A stretch of DNA of 49,992 nucleotides from Terriglobales bacterium (GTDB lineage: Bacteria; Acidobacteriota; Terriglobia; Terriglobales; Acidobacteriaceae), in assembly GCA_016185365.1 (NCBI GenBank), contig JACPNP010000011.1, forward strand, positions 1 to 49,992. Reading direction: 5' to 3'. Below, one piece after another: positions 24,190-33,999 of this stretch. The notes beneath the pieces were generated by a model. That model was not told the DNA's origin. It saw only the letters and a program-made list of their open reading frames with translations, and did no database searches. Both the position numbers and the translations under genes were made by a program. Positions within the stretch are counted from its first letter, which is position 1. Each line of letters begins with the position of its first letter.

Positions 24190-24828
24190 ATGCAGTCCCT
24201 CGGTATCAGTAGCCAACCTACAGTTCCTTCTTTAACCATCGAACCCGAAATCCCCGGCGCGCCAAAGCCTGTCTATGTGGGATTCGGACGCCGCGCGGCG
24301 GCGCGTTTGATCGACATGACTATTCATTACGCGATCACGTTCGTGTCAGGGATCGGGATCGGAATCGTGATCCTGATCATTTCCGGTGTCATGGACGCTG
24401 ACCCGGACTTCCAATTGAGAAAGCTCCAGTTGATCACGCCGCTTGAAGAACGCCTGTTCTCGTTCCTTGGCATGCTTGCATATTTTTCGGTTTGCGAAGG
24501 ATTGCACGGCAGTACCCTAGGGAAATTGTTGCTCGGAATCACCGTCGTGAGGGAGGACTTAGGGCCATGTAACCTCGCATCCGGATTCAAGAGATCCCTT
24601 GCTTTCATTTGGGATGGGCTTTTCTTCGGTGTCGTAGGCTATTACGCCATGGCGGGCAGCCCGCATGAGCAGCGCAATGGGGACTATTGGGCGGAGACGG
24701 TCGTGGTCACACGCAAGTCAGTTCCCGGAGTGGCGCGGGGCGCAGGACGATTCATCCTGGCCTTTGTCCTTGCTGCCGTCGCAGACATGGCGGTGATCGC
24801 GATGATGTTAATCGTAAATCTGTTTTAA
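24190..24828 (+). CDS. RDD family membrane protein
   Basis: A 212-residue protein with the RDD domain: VYVGFGRRAAARLIDMTIHY gives the Arg and Asp of the family name, followed by a hydrophobic helix (about 48-65), a second one (about 90-110) ending GSTLGKLLLGITVVRED, and further helices at about 132-150 and 182-208. RDD proteins are multi-pass and mostly uncharacterised; some are linked to ion homeostasis. No operon partner is evident. Confidence 0.82.
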   Translation: MQSLGISSQPTVPSLTIEPEIPGAPKPVYVGFGRRAAARLIDMTIHYAITFVSGIGIGIVILIISGVMDADPDFQLRKLQLITPLEERLFSFLGMLAYFSVCEGLHGSTLGKLLLGITVVREDLGPCNLASGFKRSLAFIWDGLFFGVVGYYAMAGSPHEQRNGDYWAETVVVTRKSVPGVARGAGRFILAFVLAAVADMAVIAMMLIVNLF

Positions 24829-25016
24829 GATCAGCCGTCCCTGAGGGACTCGGCCTTAGTTACCCGCCGACCCAGCGCTGAAGCGCTGGGCTAATGTCAG
24901 TCGCGCCTTCGGCGCGGCAAATCCCGCACAGCCGGGGGCCCTTCGGCTTCGCTCAGGGCAAGCTTCTGTGCCACCTGGATCCTGATCTGCGTTTTTCTGC
25001 GTCGATCTGCGGCTCG
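24829..25016. repeat. Intergenic cluster of three repeat families
   Basis: Nearly all of this gap is repeat. First comes a REP palindrome CCCAGCGCTGAAGCGCTGGG (24871-24890) followed by CTAATGTCAG. Next is the 48-base repeat (24927-24974) shared with the ddl coding sequence. Last is a GATCTGCG/TCTGCGTCGATCTGCGG block (24984-25013) made of TCTGCG units. No gene present. Confidence 0.8.
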
Positions 25017-25991
25017 TTACAAGATCTTCTTCCCGAACGCACTCATGGAAAGTTCCACGGCCAGGTCGGCGGTGCGGTTGTGCTCGTCGATCACGGGATT
25101 GACCTCCACGATCTCAAAGCTGGTCATGCGGCCGTGGTCGGCGATGATCTCCATGGCCAGATGGGCTTCGCGGTAGGTGGCGCCGCCGCGCACGGGCGTG
25201 CCCACGCCGGGCGCGTCCTCGGGATCGATCCAATCCATATCGAGCGAGACGTGGTAGCCGGCGGTGCCGCGTCCGGCGGCGCGCAGCGCTTCCTCGATCA
25301 CGGTGCGCATGCCGCGCTCATCGATGTCACGCATGGTGTAGACCTCGGTGATGCCGGCCTTCTTGATATTCGCCTTTTCGGTGGCGTCCACATCACGCAC
25401 GCCGATGATGACCACGTTGGCCGGGTCCACCTTGGGGCTGAAGCCGTAGAGGTTGCTCATGTCCGCCGGGCCCAGGCCCATGATGGCGGCCAGGGGCATG
25501 CCGTGGACGTTGCCCGAGGGGGAGGTCTCAGGCGTGTTGATGTCCGAGTGCGCGTCGATCCAGATGAGCCCGATCTTCTGGTTCTGGCGGCGGTAGAACT
25601 CGGCCACACCGCTGACCGTGCCGGTGGCGACGGAGTGGTCGCCGCCGAGGACCAGGGGCACAAAACCCTGCTCCAGTGACTTGAGCACACCTTCGGCCAG
25701 CTTGGTGCAGGTAGCGGTGATCTCCTTCAGATATTTGGCCTGTGGGTCGCCGGCTTTTTTCTGCTCGGCGATGGGGACGGTGACGTTGCCGCCGTCCTCG
25801 ACGATGTGGCCCATGGCTTCCAGGCGGGCTTCCAGCCCGGCGACGCGCACCGCGGAGGGACCCATGTCCACGCCCCGGCGGGAGGCGCCGAGGTCGAGCG
25901 GAACGCCGATCACGCGGATCTTCTTGCGGCTGGCGCCGGAATCGGACAAGCGGCGCTTTGGTTCTTTCAGTTCTTTGATCTCTTCCGTCAT
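25017..25991 (-). CDS. rocF: Arginase
   Basis: A manganese ureohydrolase that converts arginine to ornithine and urea. The 324-residue chain has the metal ligands in LVLGGDHSVATG, IDAHSDINTPETSPSGNVHGMPL and SLDMDWIDPEDAPGVGTPVRGG, and Glu in EIVEVNPVIDEHN. The SGNVHGMPLA substrate loop is the arginase form. An N-terminal extension of about 25 basic residues precedes IRVIGVPLDLGASRRGVDMGP. An agmatinase is less likely because of that loop. It stands alone; its stop abuts a repeat cluster. Confidence 0.93.
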   Translation of the reverse strand: MTEEIKELKEPKRRLSDSGASRKKIRVIGVPLDLGASRRGVDMGPSAVRVAGLEARLEAMGHIVEDGGNVTVPIAEQKKAGDPQAKYLKEITATCTKLAEGVLKSLEQGFVPLVLGGDHSVATGTVSGVAEFYRRQNQKIGLIWIDAHSDINTPETSPSGNVHGMPLAAIMGLGPADMSNLYGFSPKVDPANVVIIGVRDVDATEKANIKKAGITEVYTMRDIDERGMRTVIEEALRAAGRGTAGYHVSLDMDWIDPEDAPGVGTPVRGGATYREAHLAMEIIADHGRMTSFEIVEVNPVIDEHNRTADLAVELSMSAFGKKIL

Positions 25992-26002
25992 GGGAAACCC
26001 CT

Positions 26003-26058
26003 GGGGCTAAAGCCCCGAATCATTGTTTGTCTTTTTCGGTGCGGCTGAAGCCGCGCCC
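26003..26058. repeat. Two REP palindromes between arginase and asnS
   Basis: GGGGCTAAAGCCCC (26003-26016) and GCGGCTGAAGCCGC (26041-26054) share the GGCTnAAGCC core with the other REP elements in the window. The remaining bases of the gap 25992-26121 show nothing else. Confidence 0.75.
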
Positions 26059-26121
26059 TTTCACGTGTCGTGCCAATCCCGATCGCTCGACCGTAGTCGA
26101 CAACGACATCTCATCCCTCGA

Positions 26122-27465
26122 TCATGGATAGATCTTGTGCAACATGCGTGCGAACGGGATGGTCTCGCGCACGTGCTCCAGCCCGCAGATCCATGCGACC
26201 ACGCGCTCGATGCCCATGCCGAAGCCGCCGTGGGGCACGCCGCCGAACTTGCGCAGGTCCAGGTACCACTGGAAGGACTCTTCCGGCAGTTTGTGTTCGT
26301 GGATGCGCTGGCGCAATTTCTCATATGAGCCCATGCGTTGCGAGCCTCCGATGATCTCGCCGTAGCCTTCGGGCGCGAGCATGTCCATGCAAAGCGCGAG
26401 CTCGGGCCGCTCGGGATCCGGCTCCATGTAAAACGCCTTCACCTGCGCGGGGTAACGGTGGATGATCACCGGCTTGTCGAACTGCGCGCTGATGTAGGTC
26501 TCGTCAGGCGAGCCTAAATCGCCGCCCCACTCGAACTTCGTTTCCAGCGCGCCCTTGGCATGGCCCTCCTGCAGCAGCTTGACCGCTTCGTCATAACTCA
26601 CACGCGGGAAGGGGGCGATGACGTTCTCCAGCTTGGTGATGTCGCGCTCGATGGCCTCCAGCTCCGCCCGGCGTTTGGTCACTACGCGATGCACGATGAA
26701 ACTTACGAAGTCCTCGCCCAGCTTCATCAGGTCCGCCAACTCGGCGTAGGCGACCTCCGGCTCCACCATCCAGAACTCGGTGAGATGGCGGCGGGTCTTC
26801 GATTTCTCTGCGCGGAAGGTCGGGCCGAAGCTGTACACCTTGCCCAGCGCCATGGCGGTGGCTTCGATATAAAGCTGGCCGCTCTGCGTGAGGAAGGCAG
26901 GCTCGTTGAAATAGTCCACTTCGAACAGCGTGCTGGTGCCTTCGCAGGCGGCCGGCGTGAGGATAGGCGGATCGGTGAGGATGAAGCCGTTGTCGTCAAA
27001 GAAATCGCGCGCGGCCTTGATGATCTCCGCGCGGATGCGCAGGATGGCCACCTGGCGCGGGGTGCGCACCCAGAGGTGGCGGTTCTCCATCAGGAACTCG
27101 ACGCCGTGCTCCTTGAGCGAGATGGGATACGGATCGTCCTCGGGCACGCGCGAGATCACCTGCACGTCCTGCACATCCAGCTCGAACCCGCCCTTGGCGC
27201 GCGCATCGGCGCGGACGCCGCCGCGTACGACGATGGCGGACTCCTGGGTGAGGTGTTTCACCGTCGCAAAGACTTCGGGGGCGACCGACTTCACGTGCAG
27301 CACGCCCTGGATGAATCCGGAACCGTCGCGGATGATCGGGAACAGCAGTTTTCCGCTCTCACGCAGGTTATAGAGCCAGCCCTTGAGGGTGACGGTCTGG
27401 CCGACATGCTTGCCGATCTCGGCGATCGTGGTGACGGGTGCTTCGACTTTGGTTTCCATGGTCAT
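26122..27465 (-). CDS. asnS: Asparaginyl-tRNA synthetase
   Basis: Class IIb synthetase of 447 residues. The N-terminal OB fold ([31 protein letters not shown]) binds the anticodon. Motif 2 is [23 protein letters not shown] and motif 3 [25 protein letters not shown], both typical of AsnS rather than AspS. I choose ATG 27465; the frame is open to a GTG at 27486, and another ATG at 27459 is possible. Downstream of the TIM-barrel gene by 28 bases, probably co-transcribed. Confidence 0.95.
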   Translation of the reverse strand: MTMETKVEAPVTTIAEIGKHVGQTVTLKGWLYNLRESGKLLFPIIRDGSGFIQGVLHVKSVAPEVFATVKHLTQESAIVVRGGVRADARAKGGFELDVQDVQVISRVPEDDPYPISLKEHGVEFLMENRHLWVRTPRQVAILRIRAEIIKAARDFFDDNGFILTDPPILTPAACEGTSTLFEVDYFNEPAFLTQSGQLYIEATAMALGKVYSFGPTFRAEKSKTRRHLTEFWMVEPEVAYAELADLMKLGEDFVSFIVHRVVTKRRAELEAIERDITKLENVIAPFPRVSYDEAVKLLQEGHAKGALETKFEWGGDLGSPDETYISAQFDKPVIIHRYPAQVKAFYMEPDPERPELALCMDMLAPEGYGEIIGGSQRMGSYEKLRQRIHEHKLPEESFQWYLDLRKFGGVPHGGFGMGIERVVAWICGLEHVRETIPFARMLHKIYP

Positions 27466-27493
27466 TCTCAATTCATTTCTGTACACGCGCGCT

Positions 27494-28315
27494 TCATTCC
27501 GCGGCCTTTTCCATCAGGGTGTAAGCCTGGGCCATGCGCGCGGGGATGTCCACACCGTCCAAGCCTTCGATCTCCATCAACAAGGGCGGGACATGAGGTG
27601 CGGAACGCAGCAATCGCATGGCTGCGGCCCAGTCCATGGTCCCCTCACCCGGCCACAGATGCGCGTCGCGGTCGGCCTTGTTGTCATGCACGTGCGTGGA
27701 GCGGATGTGATCTTTCAATATGGCGAACTCTCCCGCCAGGCCCTCGGTCATGTGGGCGTGGCCCAGATCGAAGCAGACGCCGACATCGGTGAAGTGGCCG
27801 GCACGCAATAACGCCATCAACCGTTCGGCGGTGGAAAGCTCGTTGGGGATGTTTTCCACCAGGACCATGACGCCGAGCGGCTTGGCGAAGGCGCGCAGAT
27901 GCTCCACGGCGGAGAGCGTGGCGTCAAACTTGCGCTCGTCATGGCCCTCGCCGGGCGTGCCCAAATGTTGGATGAGATAGCGGAACGGAAGATTCTCCGC
28001 CACCTCCAGCGCGCGCTTGATCTCATCCATGGAATCGATGCGCTCGCGCTTTCCCGCTCCCGCCAGATTCAGCGGCGGCGAACCGCTGCGGCCCCAATCA
28101 TCGGCAAATAGCGGGGCGTGCAACGAGTGCAGTTCCACGGGGCTGGAGCGGAACCAGTCGCCCAACTCACGGATGTGGGCACGGTCGGTGTAATCGAAAT
28201 GTTCCTTGGCGCAAAAGATCTCAATGGCCTGGGCGCCGCCGCGGGCCAGGCGGTCGAGTGTGGCGGAATGCAGCCGCTGCTTCACATCGACGAAGGTGGA
28301 CATGGCGCGGCGCAT
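27494..28315 (-). CDS. Sugar phosphate isomerase/epimerase-like TIM barrel
   Basis: A 273-residue protein of the xylose-isomerase-like / AP endonuclease 2 TIM-barrel superfamily. Predicted metal ligands: [55 protein letters not shown] and LLMEIEG. These proteins isomerise or epimerise sugars or sugar phosphates; the exact substrate cannot be read. I choose ATG 28315, two bases after the ggt stop (translational coupling), although ATG 28303 (MSTFVDVK) is also possible. The longer frame to 28513 is inside ggt. Confidence 0.85.
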   Translation of the reverse strand: MRRAMSTFVDVKQRLHSATLDRLARGGAQAIEIFCAKEHFDYTDRAHIRELGDWFRSSPVELHSLHAPLFADDWGRSGSPPLNLAGAGKRERIDSMDEIKRALEVAENLPFRYLIQHLGTPGEGHDERKFDATLSAVEHLRAFAKPLGVMVLVENIPNELSTAERLMALLRAGHFTDVGVCFDLGHAHMTEGLAGEFAILKDHIRSTHVHDNKADRDAHLWPGEGTMDWAAAMRLLRSAPHVPPLLMEIEGLDGVDIPARMAQAYTLMEKAAE

Positions 28316-28317
28316 GG

Positions 28318-30051
28318 TCAGAACCCCGCCGTCTTGCCGTAATAACGGCCGTCGGATCCACCAAGCCGTTCGCCCGTCTTGGGATCCACCTGAATGCACT
28401 CCGCGCCCGACCAATACTCGGTGAAGTCCAGCTTGTGGCCCTTCAAGGACAACATGCGCAAAGTGTCCGGCGAGAACCCGGTCTTCTCCATACGGATGGA
28501 GTCCGGAGACCACTGATGATGGAAGCGCGGCGCGTTCACCGCCTCCTGGATGTTCATGCCGTAGTCCACCACGCCGCTGAGGATGTTGATCACGGTGGAG
28601 ATGATGCGGATGCCGCCGCGCGCGCCCAGGATGAGGAACGGCTTGCCGTCCTTGACCACGATGGTGGGCGTCATGGCGCTCAACGGCCGCTTGCCCGGCT
28701 CGATCTGATTGGGCTTGCCGCTGGTGGCGCCCCAGATGGTGGCATGGTTCGGCGCGATGGAAAAGTCGTCCATCTCGTCATTAAGGATGAAGCCCATGCC
28801 GTCGAGCACCACGCCGGAGCCGTAGAGATCGTTCACCGTGTAGGTAACGGCGACTGCGTTGCCGGCCGGGTCGATCACCGAATAGTGCGTTGTGTGTTCC
28901 GGCTCCGGAGGAACCGACAGGAGCTGCGCGGCCTGGTCCAGCTCCTGGAATGCGCCCGCCGGGCGTTGCAACTCCCGGCTGGGCGTGGCCGTTTCCTGCT
29001 CGATGCCCTCGCGCCAGGCGGAGGCATATTTCTTGTCCAGCAATTGGGCCACGGGAAGATGGTTGAAATCCGGATCGCCGAGAAACTCCGCGCGGTCGAA
29101 CATGGCCCGGCGCATGGCTTCCACCGTCAGGTGGATGGCGTCCGCCGAGCGGGCGCCGAACTTTGAGAGATCGAATCCCTCAAGGATGTTCAGGGTCTCG
29201 ATCAGCGCTATGCCGCCGGACGACGGCGGAGGCGCGCTCAGGATCTCATAGCCGCGATAATGCCCTCGTACCGGCTCGCGCTCCTTGGCCTCATAAGTGG
29301 CGAGGTCTTCCTCCGTGATCAAACCGCCGCCTTTGCGGATCTTTTCCGAGATCTCGCGCGCCAGCTTGCCGCGGTAGAACGAATCAGGGTCCTTGGCGAT
29401 CTCTTCGAGCACACGGGCCAGGTCAGGATTCTGAAAGCTCTCGCCTTCTTCGTAGTAATTGCCGTTGCGCTGGAAGAGCTTGCGCGCCTCGGGGAAGCTC
29501 GACAGTCGCGGTTCACGGAAACTGCGCACATCATCCTGTTCCAGGGTGAATCCGGTCTTGGCCAGCAGGATGGCGGCACGCATCACGCGATCGAGCTTCA
29601 ACCGGCCCCATTTGCGCTGCGCGTAGACCAGGCCGGCCACGGTGCCGGGGACGCCGATGGCTTTGTAGCCGACGGAACTCGTGTCCTTGATGACCTTGCC
29701 GCCGGCATCAAGGAACATGTCCTTGGTGGCGGCTTTGGGGGCTTTTTCGCGGAAGTCGAGGAAGCGGGTGGTACCGTCCGCCATGCGCACCAACATAAAA
29801 CCACCACCACCGATGTTGCCGGCTTCGGGGTAGACCACGGCGAGAGCGAATCCGGTGGCAACGGCCGCGTCCACGGCGTTGCCTCCGGCTTTCATGATGT
29901 CCGCACCGGCCTTCGAAGCCAACTCATGAATGCTGGCCACCATGGCCCGGGGATAGCGGGAGGGCTTGAGAGGCGCGGCCCAGACGCCCGAGGAGTCCGC
30001 CACAATCGCAGCCAAGAGCAGTATTTTCAATAAGTTACGAACGGCTTTCAT
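28318..30051 (-). CDS. ggt: Gamma-glutamyltranspeptidase
   Basis: A secreted N-terminal nucleophile hydrolase that cleaves glutathione and gamma-glutamyl compounds. A signal peptide (KILLLAAIVADSSGVWAAP) leads to PRAMVASIHELASKAGADIMKAGGNAVDAAVATGFAL and then the glutamate-binding NIGGGGFML. The self-cleavage site and catalytic Thr are in HTTHYSVIDPAGNAVAVTYT (about residue 387). The small subunit ends with GGIRIISTVINI and LSLKGHKLDF. 577 residues is the normal size for the precursor. First gene of a probable ggt-isomerase-asnS run. Confidence 0.95.
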   Translation of the reverse strand: MKAVRNLLKILLLAAIVADSSGVWAAPLKPSRYPRAMVASIHELASKAGADIMKAGGNAVDAAVATGFALAVVYPEAGNIGGGGFMLVRMADGTTRFLDFREKAPKAATKDMFLDAGGKVIKDTSSVGYKAIGVPGTVAGLVYAQRKWGRLKLDRVMRAAILLAKTGFTLEQDDVRSFREPRLSSFPEARKLFQRNGNYYEEGESFQNPDLARVLEEIAKDPDSFYRGKLAREISEKIRKGGGLITEEDLATYEAKEREPVRGHYRGYEILSAPPPSSGGIALIETLNILEGFDLSKFGARSADAIHLTVEAMRRAMFDRAEFLGDPDFNHLPVAQLLDKKYASAWREGIEQETATPSRELQRPAGAFQELDQAAQLLSVPPEPEHTTHYSVIDPAGNAVAVTYTVNDLYGSGVVLDGMGFILNDEMDDFSIAPNHATIWGATSGKPNQIEPGKRPLSAMTPTIVVKDGKPFLILGARGGIRIISTVINILSGVVDYGMNIQEAVNAPRFHHQWSPDSIRMEKTGFSPDTLRMLSLKGHKLDFTEYWSGAECIQVDPKTGERLGGSDGRYYGKTAGF

Positions 30052-30315
30052 GAGGTCCGCGCCTGGGGTCAGCCCGCGGCGGTGTGGTGACTGCCGCGCA
30101 GCGGAGACTGAGTGTAATAAGGAAGGCTAGCTTACGGCCATAAGGGCAGTCAACCCGGCCTGTTGCCGGCCGTCCCGGTTGCCCGAAATCGCAGGAATCA
30201 CAAGATTTTTCAACGATTTCCGCGCGTATCCGCGCAACCAACCCGTACCCCGAGCGTTCAATGAGAGAATGGAAGAAACGTGGGCGGGAATCACCTCGTC
30301 TAACGTAGAGAAGGC

Positions 30316-31401
30316 ATGGCCACACCCCTGATCGAGAAACCGGCCCAGCCGGAACCCGGAGGCCCGTCGAGGCCATCCGACCGGGCAACCCAAACGAAGG
30401 ACCCGGTCGAACTGCACTTTCTCCTGGAGGAGTTGCGGGACGACTACTCGCGCTCCCGCATGCGGGAGGCGGTGTGGATCTCGATCATCCTGCATTTCGT
30501 AGTGTTCGCGGCCATCAAGACTTCACCCCGATGGCTGCCCGCGCGCGCCGTGCAGCTGATGACGGCGCAAGACCAGCTCAAACAACGTGAGCTGACGTTC
30601 ATCGAGCAACCCCCGGACGCGCAAAAGCTCACGCACAAGCCTGAGACCGACCGCATCAGCGACAAAGACCGGATGGCGATGTCCAAGAACCCGACCTTGG
30701 ACCAAAAAACGCTGGACGAGATGGCACGGAACCGCCGCTCCGGTCCCCCCGGAGCAGTGCAGCCACAGCAACAGCCTTCGCCGCAGCAAATGGCGATGAA
30801 CAATCCGCCGCAGCCGCAGGGCGCGGGTCAGGCGAGCAATTCACAGCAAGGCGCACAAGACGACACGCCGCCGAACGATGAGGCAAAGCTGAAATCACCG
30901 CCCCAGGGGCGCAATAACGTGTTCCGCTCCATGTCGGGTGCGATTTCCGCAGGCTCCGCGGTGGAACAGGCCGCACGCGCCAGCGCGCAGGCTCACGGTG
31001 GCGGCGCGGGCGGGGATTGGGGCGCACCCGGCGGGAACGGCGTCTCACTTCGCGGCAATCTTGACATCCTGAGCGACACGATGGGCGTGGACTTCAACCC
31101 CTACCTGCAACGCGTGCTGGAGACGGTGCGAAAGAATTGGTACGCGATCATTCCCGAGTCCGCGCGGCCACCCATGTACAAACAGGGTACGGTGGCCATC
31201 CAGTTCGTGATCATGAAAGATGGCAGCGTTCAGGGCATGCAACTGGCCGGCCCATCGGGCGATGTGTCGTTGGACCGCGCGGCCTGGGGCGGGATCACAG
31301 CCTCAAATCCATTTCCGCCGTTGCCCGGCGAGTTCAAAGGCCAATACCTCGCACTGCGCTTCCGCTTCCTCTATAACCCCGACCGGGGATCGATCCGGTA
31401 A
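30316..31401 (+). CDS. TonB-like protein with proline/glutamine-rich linker
   Basis: A 361-residue protein. A cytoplasmic N-terminus (LEELRDDYSRSRMREAVW) precedes one membrane helix (about 52-66, ISIILHFVVFAAI). A long periplasmic linker is rich in Pro, Gln and Asn (GAVQPQQQPSPQQMAMNNPPQPQG). The C-terminus (about 250-350) matches the TonB fold: FNPYLQRVLETVRKNWYAIIPESA, then GTVAIQFVIMKDGSVQGMQL and DRAAWGGITASNPFPPLP. It probably spans the periplasm to energise or contact an outer-membrane partner. No ExbB/ExbD is present nearby. GAGAAGG lies just before the ATG. Confidence 0.85.
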   Translation: MATPLIEKPAQPEPGGPSRPSDRATQTKDPVELHFLLEELRDDYSRSRMREAVWISIILHFVVFAAIKTSPRWLPARAVQLMTAQDQLKQRELTFIEQPPDAQKLTHKPETDRISDKDRMAMSKNPTLDQKTLDEMARNRRSGPPGAVQPQQQPSPQQMAMNNPPQPQGAGQASNSQQGAQDDTPPNDEAKLKSPPQGRNNVFRSMSGAISAGSAVEQAARASAQAHGGGAGGDWGAPGGNGVSLRGNLDILSDTMGVDFNPYLQRVLETVRKNWYAIIPESARPPMYKQGTVAIQFVIMKDGSVQGMQLAGPSGDVSLDRAAWGGITASNPFPPLPGEFKGQYLALRFRFLYNPDRGSIR

Positions 31402-31432
31402 GCAATGAGATTTGCAACGGATCGAGCGGGCC

Positions 31433-32284
31433 TCAAGCCGGTTTTTTCACAACAACCACTCGGGGAATACCCTGCAAGTCAGGAACGAAGTGCACGTCTT
31501 CCCATCCAATCAGTAACTCTTCGACGGGGCCACTGATCGAATAGCCGATCTCCATCAACAGCCAGCCGCCGGGCCTGAGTACGCGCGCCGCTTCGGGAAT
31601 CAGGCGGCGGTAGATGTCGAATCCGTGTTCGCCGGCAAAGACGGCCACATGCGGCTCGTGCTCGCGGACCTCGCGCTGCACCTTGTCCCGCTCATCGAGT
31701 CCGACATACGGCGGATTGGAGACCACGAGATCGAAGGTGGAATTCTCAGTGAAGCACGCAAGCAGATCAGCTTGGTGGAATTGCACATGCCCACTCAGCC
31801 CGAGGTGCTCCGCGTTTTGACTTGCAACGGATAGCGCTTCCGCGGAGATCTCCGTGGCATGCAACTCCGCATCCTTGAGTTCGCTGGCCAACGCCAGGAT
31901 GACGCAACCGCTTCCGGTGCCCACGTCCACGATCCGCGGCCGCGTAAGGCCGCTCTTGTGTAAGCGCTCCAGCGCTTCCTCCACCAGATGTTCGGTCTCC
32001 GGACGCGGGATCAACACCGCGGGCGAGACTTTGAAGTCCAGTCCCCGGAACTCCTGATGTCCGGTGATGTATTGCAGCGGCTTGCCGGAAGCGCGTTCCG
32101 TGACGACGGCGTCATAGCGTGCGCCTTCTTCCGCGCTCAGCTCACGCTCGGAGTGCGCGTGCAAATACGCGCGCTCGCAACCGAGTACATGCATGAGCAG
32201 TGTTTCCGCGGCCATGCGCGGCGGTCCGACCGGCTCCTGCGCCAGCCGTTCGGTGGCGCGGGTAAGAGCGCTGCGGAGGTCCAT
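31433..32284 (-). CDS. prmC: Release factor glutamine methyltransferase
   Basis: PrmC (HemK) methylates the Gln of the GGQ motif in release factors RF1 and RF2. The 283-residue chain from ATG 32284 has the helical N-domain, the SAM-binding IVDVGTGSGCVILALA, the catalytic NPPY in VVSNPPYVG, and the LQYITGHQEFRGLDF/LIPRPETE pair typical of PrmC. Its start follows the prfA stop by one base, so the enzyme and its substrate are translationally coupled. Confidence 0.96.
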   Translation of the reverse strand: MDLRSALTRATERLAQEPVGPPRMAAETLLMHVLGCERAYLHAHSERELSAEEGARYDAVVTERASGKPLQYITGHQEFRGLDFKVSPAVLIPRPETEHLVEEALERLHKSGLTRPRIVDVGTGSGCVILALASELKDAELHATEISAEALSVASQNAEHLGLSGHVQFHQADLLACFTENSTFDLVVSNPPYVGLDERDKVQREVREHEPHVAVFAGEHGFDIYRRLIPEAARVLRPGGWLLMEIGYSISGPVEELLIGWEDVHFVPDLQGIPRVVVVKKPA

Positions 32285-32285
32285 C

Positions 32286-33365
32286 TCAGGCGGTGGCGGC
32301 GGTTTCCTGTTTGAGTTTCTCCGCCGTGTAGTGCGCGATGAGCGCGTCAATGATGGGCTGCAGCTTGCCGTCCATCACCTCCATCAACTGGTGGATGGTA
32401 AGCCCGATGCGGTGGTCGGTCACGCGATTCTGGGGGAAGTTGTAGGTGCGGATCTTCTCGCTACGGTCGCCGCTGCCCACTTGCTGCTTGCGTTCCCTGG
32501 CCAGCGCGGCCTGCTGCTTCTCCATCTCCACTTCATACAGGCGCGCGCGCAGCACACGCATGGCCTTCTCCCGGTTCTTGATCTGCGACTTCTCGTCCTG
32601 GCAGCTGACCACGGTGTTGGTGGGGATGTGGGTGATGCGCACGGCGGAGTAAGTCGTGTTCACACTCTGTCCGCCCGGGCCAGAGGAGCAGAATGTGTCC
32701 ACGCGCAGGTCTTTGGCTTCGATCTTGACGTCCACTTCCTCGGCCTCCGGCAGCACCGCGACCGTGACCGCGGAGGTGTGCACCCGGCCCTGGGTCTCCG
32801 TCTGGGGGACGCGCTGTACGCGATGCACGCCGCTCTCGTACTTCAGTCTCGAGTACGCGCCCTTGCCTTCGACGATGGCGATCACTTCCTTCAATCCGCC
32901 GACGCCGGACTCCGACGACGACATCACTTCCACCTTCCAGCGCTGGGTCTCGGCGTAACGCGTGTACATGCGGAACATCTCGGCAGCGAAGAGTGAGGCT
33001 TCGTCGCCGCCGGTGCCGGCGCGGATCTCGACGATCACATTCTTGTCATCATTCGGGTCCTTGGGGACCAGCAGGACCTTTAACTCCTCTTCACATTTGG
33101 CGGCGCGTCCTTCCAGCTTGGCCAGTTCCTCTTCGGCGTAGGCGCGCATCTCCGCGTCCGATTCCTCGGCCAGCATCTGCCGGCTCTCGGCGATGCCCTT
33201 GGTCAGGTCCTTGAACTCGCGGTACTTTTCCACGATCTCCGAAAGCTCGGCGTGGGCCTTGGCGGTCTTCTGGTATTTCGCCGAATCATTGACGATCTCC
33301 GGCGAAGCGAGCGCGGTGGTCAGCTGCTCGTACTGTTTTTCGATCTGGTCTAATCTATCGATCAT
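32286..33365 (-). CDS. prfA: Peptide chain release factor 1
   Basis: RF1 reads UAA and UAG. The catalytic GGQ is in [24 protein letters not shown]; the codon-recognition stretch is [14 protein letters not shown] (PxT type, RF1 rather than RF2). The N-terminal coiled coil and the frame of 359 residues without an internal shift also fit RF1. It is followed immediately by prmC and normally preceded by the DUF1385 gene, here displaced by the insertion at 33372-33930. Confidence 0.96.
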   Translation of the reverse strand: MIDRLDQIEKQYEQLTTALASPEIVNDSAKYQKTAKAHAELSEIVEKYREFKDLTKGIAESRQMLAEESDAEMRAYAEEELAKLEGRAAKCEEELKVLLVPKDPNDDKNVIVEIRAGTGGDEASLFAAEMFRMYTRYAETQRWKVEVMSSSESGVGGLKEVIAIVEGKGAYSRLKYESGVHRVQRVPQTETQGRVHTSAVTVAVLPEAEEVDVKIEAKDLRVDTFCSSGPGGQSVNTTYSAVRITHIPTNTVVSCQDEKSQIKNREKAMRVLRARLYEVEMEKQQAALARERKQQVGSGDRSEKIRTYNFPQNRVTDHRIGLTIHQLMEVMDGKLQPIIDALIAHYTAEKLKQETAATA

Positions 33366-33371
33366 GAATTC

Positions 33372-33407
33372 GTCTCAGGTCGCAGGTCTAAGGTCGCAGG
33401 CAAGACC
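33372..33407 (+). repeat. Inverted repeat, left arm around four-helix-bundle gene
   Basis: Begins GTCTCAGGTCGCAGG and ends AGGTCGCAGGCAAGACC. It is composed of AGGTCGCAGG units. Its inverted partner is at 33895-33930; AGGTCGCAGGCAAGA is identical in both. Together they enclose a 559-base segment inserted between DUF1385 and prfA. Confidence 0.75.
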
Positions 33408-33446
33408 AATCCACTCTTGATTTGCCTTGTGCCAGTTCCTGCACTC

Positions 33447-33818
33447 TTACTTATCTCTTGCCTTGCCCTGTAAAGCGTTGATCAAGCCATTCAGGGCACG
33501 TCCTACGGCCTCACATTCCTGCAATAGCTCGCTTGCGGTCTCAATGCTGAAGTAGTTCCGTTCACGAGCGATCACCAGTTGTGTCTCGATCTCATAGAGT
33601 GAGCCGCGGGCATGATGCAGAAACTGTATGAATTCTTTGTCGCTCTGCCGGCCCTTGCCTTCGGCAATATTGCTTGGAACGGACACTGCCGCTCTCCGCA
33701 GTTGAGCTGAAAGCCCGTAAGTCTCGTTCTTCGGGAAAACATCAGTCACTTCGTAAAGCTGGAGTGCCAGCTTGACTGCTTGTTGCCAGACACGAAGGTC
33801 CTTCTAGCTTGCGCTCAT
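33447..33818 (-). pseudogene. Four-helix-bundle (S23/IVS-type) protein, early stop
   Basis: Family of small four-helix-bundle proteins (23S rRNA intervening-sequence type). The full reading from ATG 33818 is MSAS, then TAG (33806-33804), then KDLRVWQQAVKLALQLYEVTDVFPKNETYGLSAQLRRAAVSVPSNIAEG and onward to 33447. The family begins almost exactly FxDLxVWQxA, so the TAG replaces a codon at the normal N-terminus. A shorter protein from ATG 33749 (MTDVFPKNE, 100 residues) would lack the first helix. The rest is intact (GKGRQSDKEFIQFLHHARGSLYEIETQL). The function of the family is not known. Its inverted-repeat frame resembles that of the GxxExxY gene. Confidence 0.75.
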
Positions 33819-33894
33819 GTATCTCGATTTCAACCTCCGTGCATCACTCTAGGATCACCCTTCGGTAGCAACTAGCCGCTCGACATTTGATCTT

Positions 33895-33930
33895 GATCTT
33901 GCCTGCGACCTGAGGCCTGAGACCTACGAC
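33895..33930 (-). repeat. Inverted repeat, right arm around four-helix-bundle gene
   Basis: On the minus strand it begins GTCGTAGGTCTCAGG and ends AGGTCGCAGGCAAGATC, matching the left arm at 33372-33407 apart from scattered changes. Confidence 0.75.
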
Positions 33931-33999
33931 TTTATGCAGCAGGTCTATTCCAGTCGCCTTGCAATTTTTGGTCGGGGGAGCGTATTCGCGGCGCCGCCG

